64,000 nt of DNA from Aliishimia ponticola (GCF_004803475.1 NZ_SRKY01000001.1:372001-436000), one strand, 5' to 3'. Numbered from the stretch's first letter, positions 24,160 to 35,263 are shown. Notes: a model not told the origin generated them from the letters alone. Program-made: numbers and translations.

Positions 24160-25536
24160 ATGCTTCGCAACGACGATCAACTCGATCAATGGGATCGCGA
24201 TAACTTCTTCCACCCCTCGACCCATCTGGCGGAATTCGCCCGTGGGAACCTGCCGCAACGTGTGGTCACGGGCGGCTCCGGCTGTCATATCGAAGACCGG
24301 GACGGCAACCGCCTGCTGGACGCTTTCGCGGGGCTCTACTGTGTGAATGTGGGCTATGGGCGGTCCGAAATCGCGGAGGCCATCGCCGATCAGGCGCGCG
24401 AGCTGGCCTATTACCATTCCTATGTCGGGCACGGCACCGAAGCGTCGATCACGCTGGCCAAGATGGTGTTGGACCGGGCGCCGAACCATATGTCCAAGGT
24501 CTATTTCGGGCTGAGCGGATCGGACGCGAACGAGACGAATATCAAGCTGGTCTGGTACTATAACAACATCCTTGGCCGCCCCGAGAAGAAGAAGATCATC
24601 TCGCGTTGGCGCGGCTATCATGGGTCGGGGCTGATGACGGGCTCTCTCACCGGGTTGGGGCTGTTCCACAACAAGTTCGACCTGCCGCTGTCGCAGGTGT
24701 TCCATACCGAAGCGCCCTATTACTTCCGCCGCGAAAACCCGGCGCAATCAGAGGCGGAGTTCACCGCCCATTGCGTCGCCGCACTGGAAGAGCTGATCGC
24801 ACGGGAAGGGGCGGACACCATCGCCGCCTTCATCGGAGAGCCCGTTCTGGGCACCGGCGGGATCGTACCGCCGCCCGAAGGCTATTGGCCCGCGATTCAG
24901 GCGGTGCTGGACAAGCACGACATTCTGCTGATCGCCGATGAGGTCGTGACCGGCTTTGGTCGGCTTGGCACCATGTACGGGTCTGACCATTACGGGATGC
25001 GCCCGGACCTGATCACCATCGCAAAGGGGCTGACCTCGGCCTATGCGCCGCTGTCCGGCTCGATCGTCAGCGACAAGATGTGGGCCGTGTTGGAACAGGG
25101 CACCGATGAAAATGGCCCCATCGGGCATGGCTGGACCTATTCGGCGCATCCCATCGGGGCGGCGGCGGGGGTTGCGAACCTCAAGCTGATCGACACGCTC
25201 GATCTGGTGACGAAGGCGGGCGATATCGGGGCCTATCTGAACAAGGCGATGTCTGACGCGCTCTCGGATCATGCCCATGTGGGCGAGGTCCGGGGCGCGG
25301 GGATGCTATGCGCGGTGGAGTTCGTCAAGGACCGCGAAACCCGGCAGTTCTTCGATCCGGCCGACAAGATCGGCCCGCAGGTCGCCGCGGCGCTGCTGGA
25401 TGCCGACAAGGTCATCGCGCGGGCCATGCCGCAGGGCGATATCCTTGGCTTTGCGCCACCCTTCTGCCTGACGCGCGACGAAGCGGACAGCGTCGTGGCG
25501 GCGACACTGCGGGCGGTGCGTAAGGTTCTGGGCTAA
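24160..25536 (+). CDS. Class III PLP-dependent aminotransferase (omega-amino acid:pyruvate type)
   Basis: 458 residues. The [14 protein letters not shown] block, [35 protein letters not shown], the PLP aspartate in [15 protein letters not shown] and the Schiff-base lysine in [14 protein letters not shown] place it in class III. It falls near the beta-alanine/taurine/polyamine:pyruvate aminotransferases. The amino donor cannot be fixed from sequence. ATG 24160 follows GAGGTAAGCC. The gene stands alone between the DUF808 gene and the convergent transketolase gene. Confidence 0.88.
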   Translation: MLRNDDQLDQWDRDNFFHPSTHLAEFARGNLPQRVVTGGSGCHIEDRDGNRLLDAFAGLYCVNVGYGRSEIAEAIADQARELAYYHSYVGHGTEASITLAKMVLDRAPNHMSKVYFGLSGSDANETNIKLVWYYNNILGRPEKKKIISRWRGYHGSGLMTGSLTGLGLFHNKFDLPLSQVFHTEAPYYFRRENPAQSEAEFTAHCVAALEELIAREGADTIAAFIGEPVLGTGGIVPPPEGYWPAIQAVLDKHDILLIADEVVTGFGRLGTMYGSDHYGMRPDLITIAKGLTSAYAPLSGSIVSDKMWAVLEQGTDENGPIGHGWTYSAHPIGAAAGVANLKLIDTLDLVTKAGDIGAYLNKAMSDALSDHAHVGEVRGAGMLCAVEFVKDRETRQFFDPADKIGPQVAAALLDADKVIARAMPQGDILGFAPPFCLTRDEADSVVAATLRAVRKVLG

Positions 25537-25547
25537 GACGGGCAGGG

Positions 25548-25582
25548 AAAAAGGCGCGGGCACGCCCCAAAGGCGCGCCCGC
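25548..25582 (-). terminator. Terminator of tkt
   Basis: On the minus strand GCGGGC (25582-25577) and GCCCGC (25561-25556) flank a 15-base GC-rich loop that can pair further, followed by GCCTTTTT. It separates the convergent tkt and aminotransferase genes. Confidence 0.55.
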
Positions 25583-25593
25583 AGCCAAACAGG

Positions 25594-27609
25594 TCAGAGC
25601 AGCGCTTTGACGCGCGCGACGACATTCTCGGCGGTGATGCCGAACTTTTCGAACAATTCAGGGGCCGGAGCCGACGCGCCGAAGCTGTCCATGCCGACGA
25701 AATCGGCCTTTGCCTCGCGCCCACGCTCTCCCAACAGCCAGCGATCCCAACCTTGGCGCACAGCCGCTTCGATGCCCACACGGACCGGACCGCCCGGCAA
25801 GACGCGCTTGCGATAGGCCGCATCCTGCTGCGCGAACAGCTCCATGCAGGGCATGGACACGACGCGGGTGCCGATCCCTTGCTCTTGCAGCGCCTCACGT
25901 GCCGCCATCGCGACGGAAACCTCGGACCCGGTTGCGATCAGGATCACCTGACGCTTGCCCGTTGCATCGGCCAGAACATAGGCGCCTTGCGCGGTCAGGT
26001 TCTTGGTCTTGTGCTCAAGCCGCACAGTCGGCAGCCCCTGACGGGTCAGCGACAGCACGGACGGCGTGTCCTTGGAGGTCAGCGCGATTTCCCACGCTTC
26101 GGCGGTTTCAATTGTGTCGGCGGGGCGGAACACCATGGTGTTCGGGGTCGCCCGGCTGATCGCCAGATGTTCCACCGGCTGGTGGGTCGGGCCGTCTTCG
26201 CCAAGGCCGATGGAATCATGTGTCATCACGAAGACCGTCGGGATTTTCATCAGCGCTGCCAGACGCATGGCCGGGCGCGCATAATCGGTGAAGCACATGA
26301 ACGTGCCGCCATAGGGACGGATACCGCCATGCAGCGCCATGCCGTTCATCGCGGCGGCCATGCCATGTTCGCGGATGCCCCAATAGACATAGCGCCCCTT
26401 GCGGTTGTCGGTGTCAAAGACGCCCAGATCGCCGGTCTTGGTGTTGTTGGACCCGGTCAGGTCCGCCGAGCCGCCAACGGTTTCCGGCAGTACCGGGTTC
26501 ACGACTTCAAGCACCCGCTCGGACGAGGCGCGGGTCGCCAGTTTCGGCGCTTCGTCGGTGAATTGCTTTTTCAGCGCGCGGATCACGGCAGAGAGTTTCT
26601 TGGGCGCGTCACCGGCGATGGTGCGCGCGAATTCGGCCTGACGTGCGCCGGAAAGCGAGGCGAGGTTCGCTTCCCATTCCGCCCGCGTTTGCGCGCCGCG
26701 CTGACCGATTTCGGCCCAGGCGGATTTGATGTCATCAGGCACCACGAAAGCCGGGGCGGACCAGCCCCACGCCGTTTTCGCCGCATCGTTCTGTTCGGCA
26801 TTGGTCAGCGCGCCGTGGCCCTTGGAGGTGTCCTGCGCCGCGTGCCCCAGCGCGATATGCGTCTTGCAGGCGATCATGCTGGGCTTGTCGGATTTCTTGG
26901 CGGCGGTCAGCGCCTTATCGATCGCCTCGGGGTCGTGACCGTCAATTTCGATCACGTCCCAACCGGCGGCGCGGAAGCGCGCGGGCTGATCGGTGCGGTC
27001 CGACAATTCGACCGTGCCGTCGATGGTGATGTTGTTATTGTCCCACAGCACGATCAGCTTGGACAATTGATGCCGCCCGGCAATGCCAATGGCCTCTTGG
27101 CTGACACCTTCCATCAGGCAGCCGTCGCCCGCGATGCAATAGGTGTGGTGGTCGATGACCTTCTTGCCGAAGCGCGCGCGCAGCATTTCTTCGGCCATGG
27201 CGAACCCGACCGCATTGGAAATGCCCTGACCCAGCGGGCCGGTCGTGGTTTCGATGCCGGGGGCCAGGAAGTTTTCCGGGTGGCCCGCCGTCTTGGCGCC
27301 CCACTGGCGGAAATTCTTGATCTCTTCCAGCGTGATATGCTCTGACCCGGTGAGATAAAGCAGCGAATACAGCAGCATCGACCCATGGCCCGCCGACAGG
27401 ATGAACCGGTCCCGGTCGGGCCATTCAGGATTGGCCGCATCGAATTTCAGGTGCTTTTCAAACAGAACAGTCGCGGCATCCGCCATGCCAATCGGCATGC
27501 CCGAGTGGCCGGAATTTGCGGCGGCAACGGCATCCAGTGTCAGTGCACGGATGGCGGTGGCCTTGTTCCAATGGTCGGGATGCGCCTTTCGCAGGGTTGC
27601 GATGTCCAC
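25594..27609 (-). CDS. tkt: Transketolase
   Basis: 671 residues. This thiamine-diphosphate enzyme moves two-carbon units between sugar phosphates in the pentose phosphate pathway. Visible: [14 protein letters not shown] near residue 28, the ThDP-binding GDGCLMEG stretch followed by NNITIDG near 150-190, [19 protein letters not shown] near 470, and a complete C-terminal domain. I start at the GTG at 27609 because AAGGAGAAC lies just upstream and it gives the family N-terminus ([16 protein letters not shown]). The frame extends 17 codons further with no support. It is convergent with the aminotransferase; a terminator lies between them. Confidence 0.95.
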   Translation of the reverse strand: MDIATLRKAHPDHWNKATAIRALTLDAVAAANSGHSGMPIGMADAATVLFEKHLKFDAANPEWPDRDRFILSAGHGSMLLYSLLYLTGSEHITLEEIKNFRQWGAKTAGHPENFLAPGIETTTGPLGQGISNAVGFAMAEEMLRARFGKKVIDHHTYCIAGDGCLMEGVSQEAIGIAGRHQLSKLIVLWDNNNITIDGTVELSDRTDQPARFRAAGWDVIEIDGHDPEAIDKALTAAKKSDKPSMIACKTHIALGHAAQDTSKGHGALTNAEQNDAAKTAWGWSAPAFVVPDDIKSAWAEIGQRGAQTRAEWEANLASLSGARQAEFARTIAGDAPKKLSAVIRALKKQFTDEAPKLATRASSERVLEVVNPVLPETVGGSADLTGSNNTKTGDLGVFDTDNRKGRYVYWGIREHGMAAAMNGMALHGGIRPYGGTFMCFTDYARPAMRLAALMKIPTVFVMTHDSIGLGEDGPTHQPVEHLAISRATPNTMVFRPADTIETAEAWEIALTSKDTPSVLSLTRQGLPTVRLEHKTKNLTAQGAYVLADATGKRQVILIATGSEVSVAMAAREALQEQGIGTRVVSMPCMELFAQQDAAYRKRVLPGGPVRVGIEAAVRQGWDRWLLGERGREAKADFVGMDSFGASAPAPELFEKFGITAENVVARVKALL

Positions 27610-27858
27610 GGGCCGTTCTCCTTGGCTTGTCTGGTCGCGGCCGCTTCCATATGCGGCCATATTTCGCTGCTCTTAACAGCCGACCGGGTAAGGTCAAGCA
27701 GCCGGTGGGCCGAACCTTGCCATGGAACATGAACTCTGCCATGCAAGTGCTTGATCGAAAAGGCACGCACTTATAGCGTGTGGCTGATGGAGTTTTCGGA
27801 GGCAGAGGGCAGGCGATTCGGCTGGCGCTCTGGCCTGTGGGCAGGACAGGTAGGACAT

Positions 27859-28365
27859 ATGGCCAAAATCGTAGAGTTGCAGTCGAGGATCACCGCGGCA
27901 CTGGACCAGTTGTCGTCTGGTGTTGACGAGTTGATTGAAGGCAAGGCGGGCGCGGCGGATGCGGGGGAACTGGCCGCGTTGCAGGCGCAGCTTGACGAGG
28001 AAAAGACCGTCAGTGCCCAGCTGGAAGAACGTCTCAAAGCGGTCAAGGAAAAGCAGGCGGCGGAACTGGCTGCGGCGCAATCGCAAATGCAGGACACCCG
28101 CGCCAAGGTCGATGCGCTTGATCTGGAACTGCAGCGTCTGCGCAAGGCGAACAGCGCGCTGCGCGAGGCGAATGCGGCGCTGCGCGAAGCGAATGAGGCC
28201 GGGGTAGGCGATGCGCATCTGATCAACAAGGCGATGGTGGCGGAACTCGAAGCGCTGCGGGCCGCGCGCTCTGCCGATGTGGCCGAAGCCAGCGCGATCC
28301 TGACGGCGCTTGCCCCGGTGCTCAGCCCCGATGCGGACCAACAGGAGGAGGCAGCCGATGCCTGA
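27859..28365 (+). CDS. Coiled-coil protein upstream of zapA (ZauP-like)
   Basis: 168 residues. Residues ~30-135 are almost wholly heptad-like and rich in Ala, Glu, Leu, Lys and Gln (LQAQLDEEKTVSAQLEERL, then LRKANSALREANAALREAN), predicting a long coiled coil. It overlaps zapA by 8 bases, so the two are translationally coupled. In Caulobacter a coiled-coil protein, ZauP, is encoded upstream of zapA and works with it to focus the Z-ring; position and structure here match. Direct similarity could not be tested. ATG 27859 gives MAKIVELQSRI; the upstream in-frame extension has no ribosome-binding site. Confidence 0.7.
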   Translation: MAKIVELQSRITAALDQLSSGVDELIEGKAGAADAGELAALQAQLDEEKTVSAQLEERLKAVKEKQAAELAAAQSQMQDTRAKVDALDLELQRLRKANSALREANAALREANEAGVGDAHLINKAMVAELEALRAARSADVAEASAILTALAPVLSPDADQQEEAADA

Positions 28366-28756
28366 AGTAACGATTTCAATCGGTGGCCGGGATTTCGAAG
28401 TGGCCTGCCGCGAGGGCGAAGAGCCGTTTCTGCAATCCGCCGCCAAGATGCTGGATAACGAAGCGCAGGTGCTGTCCGACCAGGTGGGCCGGATGCCCGA
28501 GGCGCGGATGCTGCTGATGGCGGGGCTGATGCTCGCTGACCGCGCCGCCAGCATGGAAGACCGTGTGGCCAAGGTCGAAAGCGAATTGAAGGAACGGGAT
28601 GCGGAATTGGAGGCGCTGCGCAACGCGGCCCCGCCAGAGCCGGAGCGGATCGAAGTGCCGGTCATTCCCGATCAGGTGACGGACACGCTGGCCGAAATCG
28701 CGGCCCGGACAGAGGCGCTGGCCGCAAAGCTGCAAGACAGCAAGGAAAGCGCCTGA
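28358..28756 (+). CDS. zapA: Cell division protein ZapA
   Basis: 132 residues. PEVTISIGGRDFEVACREGEE is the ZapA N-terminal fold and SAAKMLDNEAQ with MLLMAGLMLADR continues it. The C-terminal half (residues ~60-130) is a coiled coil with a Pro-rich break. ZapA binds FtsZ and bundles filaments at the division site. ATG 28358 follows AGGAGGAGG and lies inside the end of the coiled-coil gene, giving coupled translation. A strong terminator follows. Confidence 0.88.
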   Translation: MPEVTISIGGRDFEVACREGEEPFLQSAAKMLDNEAQVLSDQVGRMPEARMLLMAGLMLADRAASMEDRVAKVESELKERDAELEALRNAAPPEPERIEVPVIPDQVTDTLAEIAARTEALAAKLQDSKESA

Positions 28757-28762
28757 CGTAAA

Positions 28763-28802
28763 ACGCGCGGCCAAAGCCCGAAGGCCCGGCCGCGCGTCTT
28801 TT
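28763..28802 (+). terminator. Rho-independent terminator of zapA
   Basis: ACGCGCGGCC (28763-28772) and GGCCGCGCGT (28788-28797) are a perfect 10-bp stem with a 15-base loop, followed by CTTTTC. It lies between the convergent zapA and grxD genes. Confidence 0.8.
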
Positions 28803-28825
28803 CGGTCAGATGAGATCGGATCAGA

Positions 28826-29191
28826 TCAGCCGTTGGCTTCGCGGATCTTGTCCGCCGCATCCTTGTCATAGGCGACGCCGTTCTGTTCCAGCAGGGTGTC
28901 GAGTTCTCCGGACAGCGTCATCTCTGTGATGATATCGCAGCCGCCCACGAATTCACCCTTCACGTAAAGCTGCGGGATCGTCGGCCAGTCGGAAAAATCC
29001 TTGATGCCCTGACGAATGCTGTCATCGGACAGAACGTTCACGTCAGTATATTCAACGCCCATATAGTTCAGCACACCGGCCACGCGGGACGAGAACCCGC
29101 ATTGCGGCATGGATTTGGTGCCCTTCATCCACAGCACAACGTCGTTGCTTTCGACGATTTCCTTGATGCGGCTCGCTGCGTCATCGCTCAT
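28826..29191 (-). CDS. grxD: Monothiol glutaredoxin (Grx4 family)
   Basis: 121 residues with the monothiol active site MPQCGFSS near residue 30, [19 protein letters not shown] near 70 and the family C-terminus. CGFS glutaredoxins bind a [2Fe-2S] cluster with glutathione and deliver it, often with a BolA partner. A bolA gene lies 380 bases upstream on the same strand, matching the usual pairing. The start overlaps the stop of an 86-residue membrane protein gene by 4 bases. Confidence 0.95.
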   Translation of the reverse strand: MSDDAASRIKEIVESNDVVLWMKGTKSMPQCGFSSRVAGVLNYMGVEYTDVNVLSDDSIRQGIKDFSDWPTIPQLYVKGEFVGGCDIITEMTLSGELDTLLEQNGVAYDKDAADKIREANG

Positions 29192-29448
29192 TTTTGCGTT
29201 CCTTTCCTCGGCTTCTCCCGTGGGACGAAGCGTTTTGCGTATTCCTGCGGGTCCTTGGGGATGGTGTAGCTTGTTGCGTGCCCGCCGCCACCCCCACCAG
29301 AGCTGTAATCAGAGTGAATTATGTGGTCCCCCTTGCCAGGCAAGGAGCCCCGTTCGCTGTCTTTCGTATGCCGCAAGGATTGTGCCCCGCGCAAGACCGC
29401 CAGCAGCAGCACCAGCGCACTGAGTATGACGACAAGGGTCCAATCCAT
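29188..29448 (-). CDS. Small single-pass membrane protein coupled to grxD
   Basis: 86 residues. One membrane helix at about 4-20 ([16 protein letters not shown]), then a basic, polar tail with a six-glycine run ([13 protein letters not shown]) and a charged end. It lies between bolA and grxD on the same strand and overlaps grxD by 4 bases. No family is recognised. The coupling suggests a partner for the Grx4/BolA system at the membrane, but this rests on position only. Confidence 0.6.
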   Translation of the reverse strand: MDWTLVVILSALVLLLAVLRGAQSLRHTKDSERGSLPGKGDHIIHSDYSSGGGGGGHATSYTIPKDPQEYAKRFVPREKPRKGTQK

Positions 29449-29570
29449 CAGCCTATGGTCCTTTTCCTGGTTGCCAACGATCCGGCGGTGTTAGGCATCA
29501 CCGGCGCAGGCATCACGTCCAGCCGCCATCTCCGGCCCCATAACCGGCGCAATCCTTGGCGCCAGCGCGG

Positions 29571-29813
29571 TCACTCGGGGGCCTTTGTCGACAGGGCCAG
29601 CGCGTGCAACTCGCCATTTGCCCCGTCCATCTTGCCCTTCAGCGCGGCATAGACAGCCCGTTGCTGCTGCACCCGGTTCTTGCCCTTGAACGAGGCATCG
29701 ATCACCTCGGCCGCGTAATGGTTCCCGTCGCCTGCAAGGTCTGTGATGGTAATCTTCGCATCGGGAAACCCTTCGCGGATCAGGGCTTCGATTTCATGCG
29801 CTTGCATGGCCAT
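29571..29813 (-). CDS. BolA family protein
   Basis: 80 residues. IEALIREGFPDAKITITDLAGDGNHYAAEVI with the GNHY block, then QQQRAVYAALKGKM, is the BolA fold. A glycine- and acid-containing loop and the C-terminal histidine (ELHALAL) could supply iron-sulfur ligands with Grx4. It is 122 bases from the downstream membrane-protein/grxD pair on the same strand. Start at 29813 (MAMQ) or two codons later at 29807. Confidence 0.9.
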   Translation of the reverse strand: MAMQAHEIEALIREGFPDAKITITDLAGDGNHYAAEVIDASFKGKNRVQQQRAVYAALKGKMDGANGELHALALSTKAPE

Positions 29814-29993
29814 AGCGGTTCGCTCCGTAAGGTCGTGTCAGGTCTTGTTTCCCAAGATGTAAGCCTCTGGCCGGGGGTGCGCAACTGGCGGAATTCCTTT
29901 CCGTCGCGCCTGCGCCTGTTGGCGGGCCTTTTCGCGCGGGACCGACCAAATGGTTACTTGCGCCCGCGCGGCCGTGCGCCCACTTTGTCGTCT

Positions 29994-30974
29994 ATGAAGA
30001 TCAAACCCATCGAAAGTGCGCCCGAACAGGCGCTTGACTGGTACGAGGCCGGACGCAAGCCGGCCCTCGCCACCGTGGTCGAAACCTGGGGCAGCGCGCC
30101 GCGCCGTGTGGGGGCACAGCTTGTGATCGCCGCCGATGGCGAAATGCAGGGCTCTGTCTCTGGTGGCTGCGTCGAAGGGGCCGTCATGATCGAGGCGCTC
30201 GAAGCGCTGGAGGACGGCAAGTCGCGGCTGCTCGAATTCGGGGTCAGCGACGATGACGCCTTTGCCGTCGGTCTGGCCTGTGGCGGCACGATCCGTGTTC
30301 TGGTCGAACCGGTTGGCCCGGACGCCATGCCGCCGGATGTGTTGAAGAACCTTGTCGCCCACCGCGCCGCCCGCACGCCGGTCGCCTATGTCACCGGCCT
30401 GACTGGCGGGGCGGGGCATCTGGCGCTGGCGCCGGGATACGCGGATCGGTTCCGCATGGATCGGTCCGGCGTCGAAGAAGATGGCGAGACATTCGTCGCC
30501 ATTCACAACCCGCCGCTGCGCCTTGCGGTGGTGGGCGCGGTGCACATCGCGCAGGCTTTGGTGCCAATGGCGCGGATTGCGGGCTTTGACCCGGTGCTGA
30601 TCGACCCGCGCGGCGCGTTCGGCTCGCAGGCGCGGTTCCCGGGCGAGACCATCTTGGAAGATTGGCCGGACGAGGCGCTGGCAGCCTATGGTCTGGATAC
30701 CCGAACCGCGCTCGTGCTGCTGACCCACGATCCCAAGCTGGACGATCCGGCCTTGCATCAGGCGCTAGCCTCGGACTGCTTTTATATCGGCGCGCTGGGA
30801 TCGAAACGCACGCACGCCAAGCGGGTGGAGCGTTTGACGCAAGACGGGTTCACAGCAGAGCAGATCGCGCGCATTCACGGCCCTGTCGGGCTTGATATCG
30901 GGGCGGCCAGCCCATCGGAAATCGCGGTGTCGATTCTTGCTGAAATGCTGCGGGTGTTGAGGCAGGGCGCATGA
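29994..30974 (+). CDS. XdhC/CoxI-family protein (molybdoenzyme maturation factor)
   Basis: 326 residues. The N-terminal half (VVETWGSAPRRVGAQLVI, then GSVSGGCVEGAV, then FGVSDDDAFAVGLACGG) is the XdhC-CoxI domain. The C-terminal half (PPLRLAVVGAVHIAQAL, then VLLTHDPKLDD, then YIGALGSKRTHAKR) is the XdhC Rossmann domain. XdhC proteins bind molybdenum cofactor and help its sulfuration and insertion into xanthine dehydrogenase-type enzymes. No such enzyme gene is in the window. ATG 29994 matches the family start; the frame is open further upstream. It overlaps the next gene by 4 bases. Confidence 0.88.
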   Translation: MKIKPIESAPEQALDWYEAGRKPALATVVETWGSAPRRVGAQLVIAADGEMQGSVSGGCVEGAVMIEALEALEDGKSRLLEFGVSDDDAFAVGLACGGTIRVLVEPVGPDAMPPDVLKNLVAHRAARTPVAYVTGLTGGAGHLALAPGYADRFRMDRSGVEEDGETFVAIHNPPLRLAVVGAVHIAQALVPMARIAGFDPVLIDPRGAFGSQARFPGETILEDWPDEALAAYGLDTRTALVLLTHDPKLDDPALHQALASDCFYIGALGSKRTHAKRVERLTQDGFTAEQIARIHGPVGLDIGAASPSEIAVSILAEMLRVLRQGA

Positions 30975-31963
30975 AGTTCGGCCCGGTGCCGCTGGCGCAG
31001 GCCGAAGGCGCGATACTTGCCCATTCCGAACATGCGGGCGGGCGCAAGATCGCCAAGGGCACGCGGTTGGAACAGGCGCATCTGGACCAACTGGCCGCAG
31101 CGGGGTTCGCGCAGGTTGTCGTGGCCCGGCTGGACCCCGGCGATGTTCACGAAAACACAGCGGCGCTGCAATTGGCGCAGGCGCTGGTCGCAGGGCAGGG
31201 GCTGCGGCTGAGCGATGCCGCGACGGGCCGGGTCAACCTGCGCGCCGAGCTTCCCGGCGTGCTCGAGATCGACGCCGCCGCGATTGGCGCGCTCAACCAT
31301 GTGCATCCGGGCATCACCGTGGCCACGGTCCCGCAATGGGGCAAGCTCGGCCCGCGCGGGCTGGCAGCAACGATCAAGATCATCCCCTATGCGGTGCCGG
31401 GGGGCGCGCTGGATCAGGCGTGCATGGCCGGGGCGGGGGCGCTGCGCCTGCGCGCACCGGTGATGCGCCATGCCACATTGATCGAAACCCGCACCGGGCC
31501 GGATATCCCGCCGGAAAAGGGGCGTCAGGCAACTGAGGCCCGGCTGGAGTTCTTCGGCGTAACCCTCGCCCCGCGCGTGGTTGTCCCGCATGAGGTCGAC
31601 GCCGTTGCAGCGGCACTGGCCGAGGCGCAGGGCGATCTGGCTTTGATCCTGACGGGATCGGCGACCTCCGACATGGCCGACACCGCCCCCGAAGCGGTGC
31701 GGCGCGCGGGGGGGCAGGTGCATCACTACGGAATGCCGGTTGACCCCGGCAATCTGCTGTTTCTGGGCGAGGCGGATGGGCGTCCGGTGGTCGGGTTGCC
31801 GGGCTGTGCGCGCTCTGCGGCGCTCAACGGCGCCGATTGGGTGCTGGAGCGGCTGATCTGTGGCGTCACCGTGACCCCGGAAGACATCATGGGCATGGGC
31901 GTTGGCGGGCTGCTCAAGGATATTCCGACCCGGCCGGTGCCACGGCATCTCGTCGATGGTTGA
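30971..31963 (+). CDS. Molybdopterin-binding (MoCF_biosynth-like) protein
   Basis: 330 residues. MKFGPVPLAQAEGAILAHSE and ARLDPGDVHENTAALQLAQAL form an N-terminal region. The C-terminal domain has the MoCF-type LALILTGSATSDMADTAPEAV and GMPVDPGNLLFLGEADGRPVVGLPG blocks, as in MoeA/MogA/CinA-like proteins. It overlaps the XdhC gene by 4 bases, so the pair probably acts together on the molybdenum cofactor. In related operons a MobA-like cytidylyltransferase follows; here an unrelated chemoreceptor gene, on the other strand, comes next. Confidence 0.82.
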   Translation: MKFGPVPLAQAEGAILAHSEHAGGRKIAKGTRLEQAHLDQLAAAGFAQVVVARLDPGDVHENTAALQLAQALVAGQGLRLSDAATGRVNLRAELPGVLEIDAAAIGALNHVHPGITVATVPQWGKLGPRGLAATIKIIPYAVPGGALDQACMAGAGALRLRAPVMRHATLIETRTGPDIPPEKGRQATEARLEFFGVTLAPRVVVPHEVDAVAAALAEAQGDLALILTGSATSDMADTAPEAVRRAGGQVHHYGMPVDPGNLLFLGEADGRPVVGLPGCARSAALNGADWVLERLICGVTVTPEDIMGMGVGGLLKDIPTRPVPRHLVDG

Positions 31964-32037
31964 AAAATGCGTTGGCAAATCGACAAGCGCTGTCCCCGTT
32001 TTGACCGGGTTCAATCGGTTACGTCTTTCCGGCCGGA

Positions 32038-34335
32038 TCAAGCGGCCGCCGATATCTCGCCCTGTCGCGGGTGGCCGGCCGACGCATCAAAATGTGCAAC
32101 GATCGACGTAAGCTTGCGAGCTTCCGACTGGAGGCTTTGAATTGCTGCGGTGGTTTCTTCGACAACTGCTGCGTTTCGCTGCGTGCTTTGGTCGATATCG
32201 CCAAGAGCGGCGCTGATCTCAGTGATGCCATTGGACTGCTCGACCGTTTGATCCGCAATCTCGGTGACCTGACCAACGACGCCCTGCACGGCTTCAAGCA
32301 CTTTGGCCAGCGTATCCTGGCTCCGTTCGACGGAGCCGACGCTTTGCGCGACGCTTTCTTCGCTGCGCTGAATCAGCGTCTTGATCTCCTGTGCAGCATC
32401 GGCAGACCGCATGGCCAGAGCCCTGACCTCGGAGGCCACGACTGAGAACCCTTGCCCGGCCTCGCCCGCGCGCGCAGCCTCCACACCGGCGTTGAGTGCA
32501 AGCAGGTTGGTCTGGAACGCAATGTCTTCAATGACGGACATGATCTTGGAAATCTCTCGGGACGAATTTTCGACGCCTTGCATTGCAACGACTGTCTGGT
32601 CCGCGACAGTGCGGCTTTGGCTGGCTTGGTCATGCGCATCCAATACGGCTTTGCGGGCAACATCGGCACTGTTCGCTGTGGACCGAACCGAGTCGGCCAG
32701 CTTTCCGAGCGCGGCTGTCGTTTCCTCAAGCGAGGCGGCGGATTGTTCCGTACGGCGCGACACATCATTGGTGACGCTTGCGATTTCTGCGACCGAGGCG
32801 TCGATGCGCGATGAGCCGCTCACAATCTGCCTGACGATTTGATCAAGATTCCGAACGGATTCGTTCAGGTGATGCCCGATATCATTGAATACGCCCCCCA
32901 AATCGGTTTCCATCTGACCGGAAAGATCCCCATGCGCCATCTTGTCCAGCACTGCTGCAATGCGGGTCAAACCGGTCTGCGTCACCTCACCAATGGAATT
33001 GATGCCTTCGCACAAATCCCGGAAGACGCCTTCCTTGTCGTCGAGGGTCAAACGCTCTGAAAAGTCTCCCGAAGCGCACGCTGCCACGACCTGAGCGATC
33101 TGGTTCGCCGTATCCTGTTCCTGCGCGCGTCGTTCTTCCAGTTCTGCTTGACGTTGGGCGGCCTCTTCGGCGCGGCGTTCCTGTTCGGCCGCTTTAGCCG
33201 CGCGTTCGCGTGCGTCGCGCGCTGCCGCCTCTGCGTCTTGTGCCTTGCTTTTCCGCTCCAGCTCGGCGCGTTTAAGCGCGTTCTCCCTGAAAACCGTAAG
33301 GCTTTCCGCGATGGCGGCGATCTCCGTGATGCGGGAGGCAGGCGGATCAATTTCCAAGTCACCCGCTGCCAAAGCGCTGAGAGCTTCCTGCGCCTGCCGC
33401 AATGGGCGCGAGGCCGCATCGGCGAGCCGTGTCGAAACCGCGAGGAAGCCGGCGATGATGGCGAGCAATGCAGCAACGGCAGCGATGAAGACCTTCTTGG
33501 CGTTAGCTTCAACAGAATGGAGCCGTTCCTGAGAGATTGTCACAAGCGTCTGCTTGAGGTCTTCGAAGGCCGGGATCGCGGCTTTGTATGCCGCATTCAC
33601 GTCTGCCCTTTGTGCGCTTTCTTCAATGGCGCCTTGTGAATATTTCAGGAAGGCGGCCTGATATGAGGAAAGATGCGCCAGCACCAATTCGCGTGCTTCA
33701 GGCGAAGGATACATGGACGCCGGGAACGCGCGGAATTCGTCGACGCGGGCATTCAGGCGTTCCACATATTTCGCGTCACCGCGCATGATGAAGTCTTTTT
33801 CGTGCCGCCGCATCATCAACATTTTTACTTGCATCAGCGGTTGGTCGAACTCCGCCAAGGCGGTTTCGATCTTGTGCACACTGGCGCGCAGCGCGCCCTG
33901 TAGTCCCTGTGTTTCGTCCAGTCCCTGCCGGCGGTTCAATTCAACCAAGTGGTCGAACCCGTTTTCGTAAAGGTCAATTGCATCACGAAGCCGGGTGAAA
34001 TGACCTACGGTACGCTCGTCCGGGTCCAAGGCCGTTTCGCGGCTTTCCAACCTGGCCAAGGATGTGCGTAGCTCGTCCATGGACTGCGCATATCTGTCCA
34101 GATCGGCCGCATTCCGTCCAAGCAAGAAGTTCTTTTCTGCCTGCTGCGCCCGTAGGATTTGCGCTTCCATAAGGATCACGTCGCTGAACAACTGTGAAAT
34201 ATGTGCCTCTTTGGCGCGTATTTCTTCGGCGAAGTAGCGTATGCCAAGGCCTGCCAACAGGATCAGGACGACGCTGGAGAGGCCAACAAAGACTATTCGT
34301 AGCACGGCACGATGAAGCGATATCTGGCGCGACAT
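32038..34335 (-). CDS. Methyl-accepting chemotaxis protein
   Basis: 765 residues. TM1 at ~12-32 and TM2 at ~280-300 bracket a periplasmic helical domain of ~245 residues ([23 protein letters not shown]) that resembles the helical bimodular sensor domain; the ligand is unknown. HAMP domains lie at ~300-352 ([10 protein letters not shown]) and ~420-500 (MAHGDLSGQ). A charged Ala/Glu/Arg coiled coil (~355-415) lies between them. The cytoplasmic signalling domain holds the hairpin tip [21 protein letters not shown]. No C-terminal NWETF-type CheR tether is seen. It has no che neighbours. Downstream is a 74-base convergent gap. Confidence 0.93.
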   Translation of the reverse strand: MSRQISLHRAVLRIVFVGLSSVVLILLAGLGIRYFAEEIRAKEAHISQLFSDVILMEAQILRAQQAEKNFLLGRNAADLDRYAQSMDELRTSLARLESRETALDPDERTVGHFTRLRDAIDLYENGFDHLVELNRRQGLDETQGLQGALRASVHKIETALAEFDQPLMQVKMLMMRRHEKDFIMRGDAKYVERLNARVDEFRAFPASMYPSPEARELVLAHLSSYQAAFLKYSQGAIEESAQRADVNAAYKAAIPAFEDLKQTLVTISQERLHSVEANAKKVFIAAVAALLAIIAGFLAVSTRLADAASRPLRQAQEALSALAAGDLEIDPPASRITEIAAIAESLTVFRENALKRAELERKSKAQDAEAAARDARERAAKAAEQERRAEEAAQRQAELEERRAQEQDTANQIAQVVAACASGDFSERLTLDDKEGVFRDLCEGINSIGEVTQTGLTRIAAVLDKMAHGDLSGQMETDLGGVFNDIGHHLNESVRNLDQIVRQIVSGSSRIDASVAEIASVTNDVSRRTEQSAASLEETTAALGKLADSVRSTANSADVARKAVLDAHDQASQSRTVADQTVVAMQGVENSSREISKIMSVIEDIAFQTNLLALNAGVEAARAGEAGQGFSVVASEVRALAMRSADAAQEIKTLIQRSEESVAQSVGSVERSQDTLAKVLEAVQGVVGQVTEIADQTVEQSNGITEISAALGDIDQSTQRNAAVVEETTAAIQSLQSEARKLTSIVAHFDASAGHPRQGEISAAA

Positions 34336-34644
34336 ATTGAGCTCTGAACCTTGATTACTGACGTTCCACGTTCAGCGCCTAACCCCTTGGTGTTGAGATT
34401 CAGTAAAACGACACGGCCCGTCGGAGGCCTTCCCATCCGGCGCTGATCGAATTCGAATGTGATCAGCAATTGTGGCGCACTGCCCGTGATTTTTGTCGGA
34501 TGCTCGGCGTAACAGTGCCGCAGGTTACGGGGCAGGAATATCCGTTCACCGCGCATCGGCCCCAAAGCGCCCGGATGGGCCTTGAGAAGCGGTTTGCCCT
34601 GCGCCCTTTGCGACTGCGCGGGCGAGATCTCGATACAGCCCTGA
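34336..34644. other. Intergenic region between the chemoreceptor gene and infC
   Basis: About 310 bases upstream of the minus-strand chemoreceptor and downstream of infC. It should hold the chemoreceptor promoter. I see no coding frame with convincing codon use, no repeat and no RNA gene. On the minus strand AAGG precedes the chemoreceptor ATG (34335) by about 13 bases. Confidence 0.5.
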
Positions 34645-34673
34645 CAAAAAGAAAACGCCCCGAAGGCGGGGCG
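34645..34673 (-). terminator. Rho-independent terminator of infC
   Basis: On the minus strand CGCCCC (34673-34668), loop GCCTTC, GGGGCG (34661-34656), then TTTTCTTTTT. A textbook terminator 36 bases after the infC stop; in this genome infC is therefore not followed immediately by rpmI-rplT. Confidence 0.9.
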
Positions 34674-34708
34674 CTTTGTCGATATCGGCGTCTGTTTTCG
34701 CGGCGGGC

Positions 34709-35263
<555 letters not shown>

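Noticed and set aside
25753-27345. Frame of 530 codons antisense to tkt
   Set aside because: Shadow frame; tkt is well supported.
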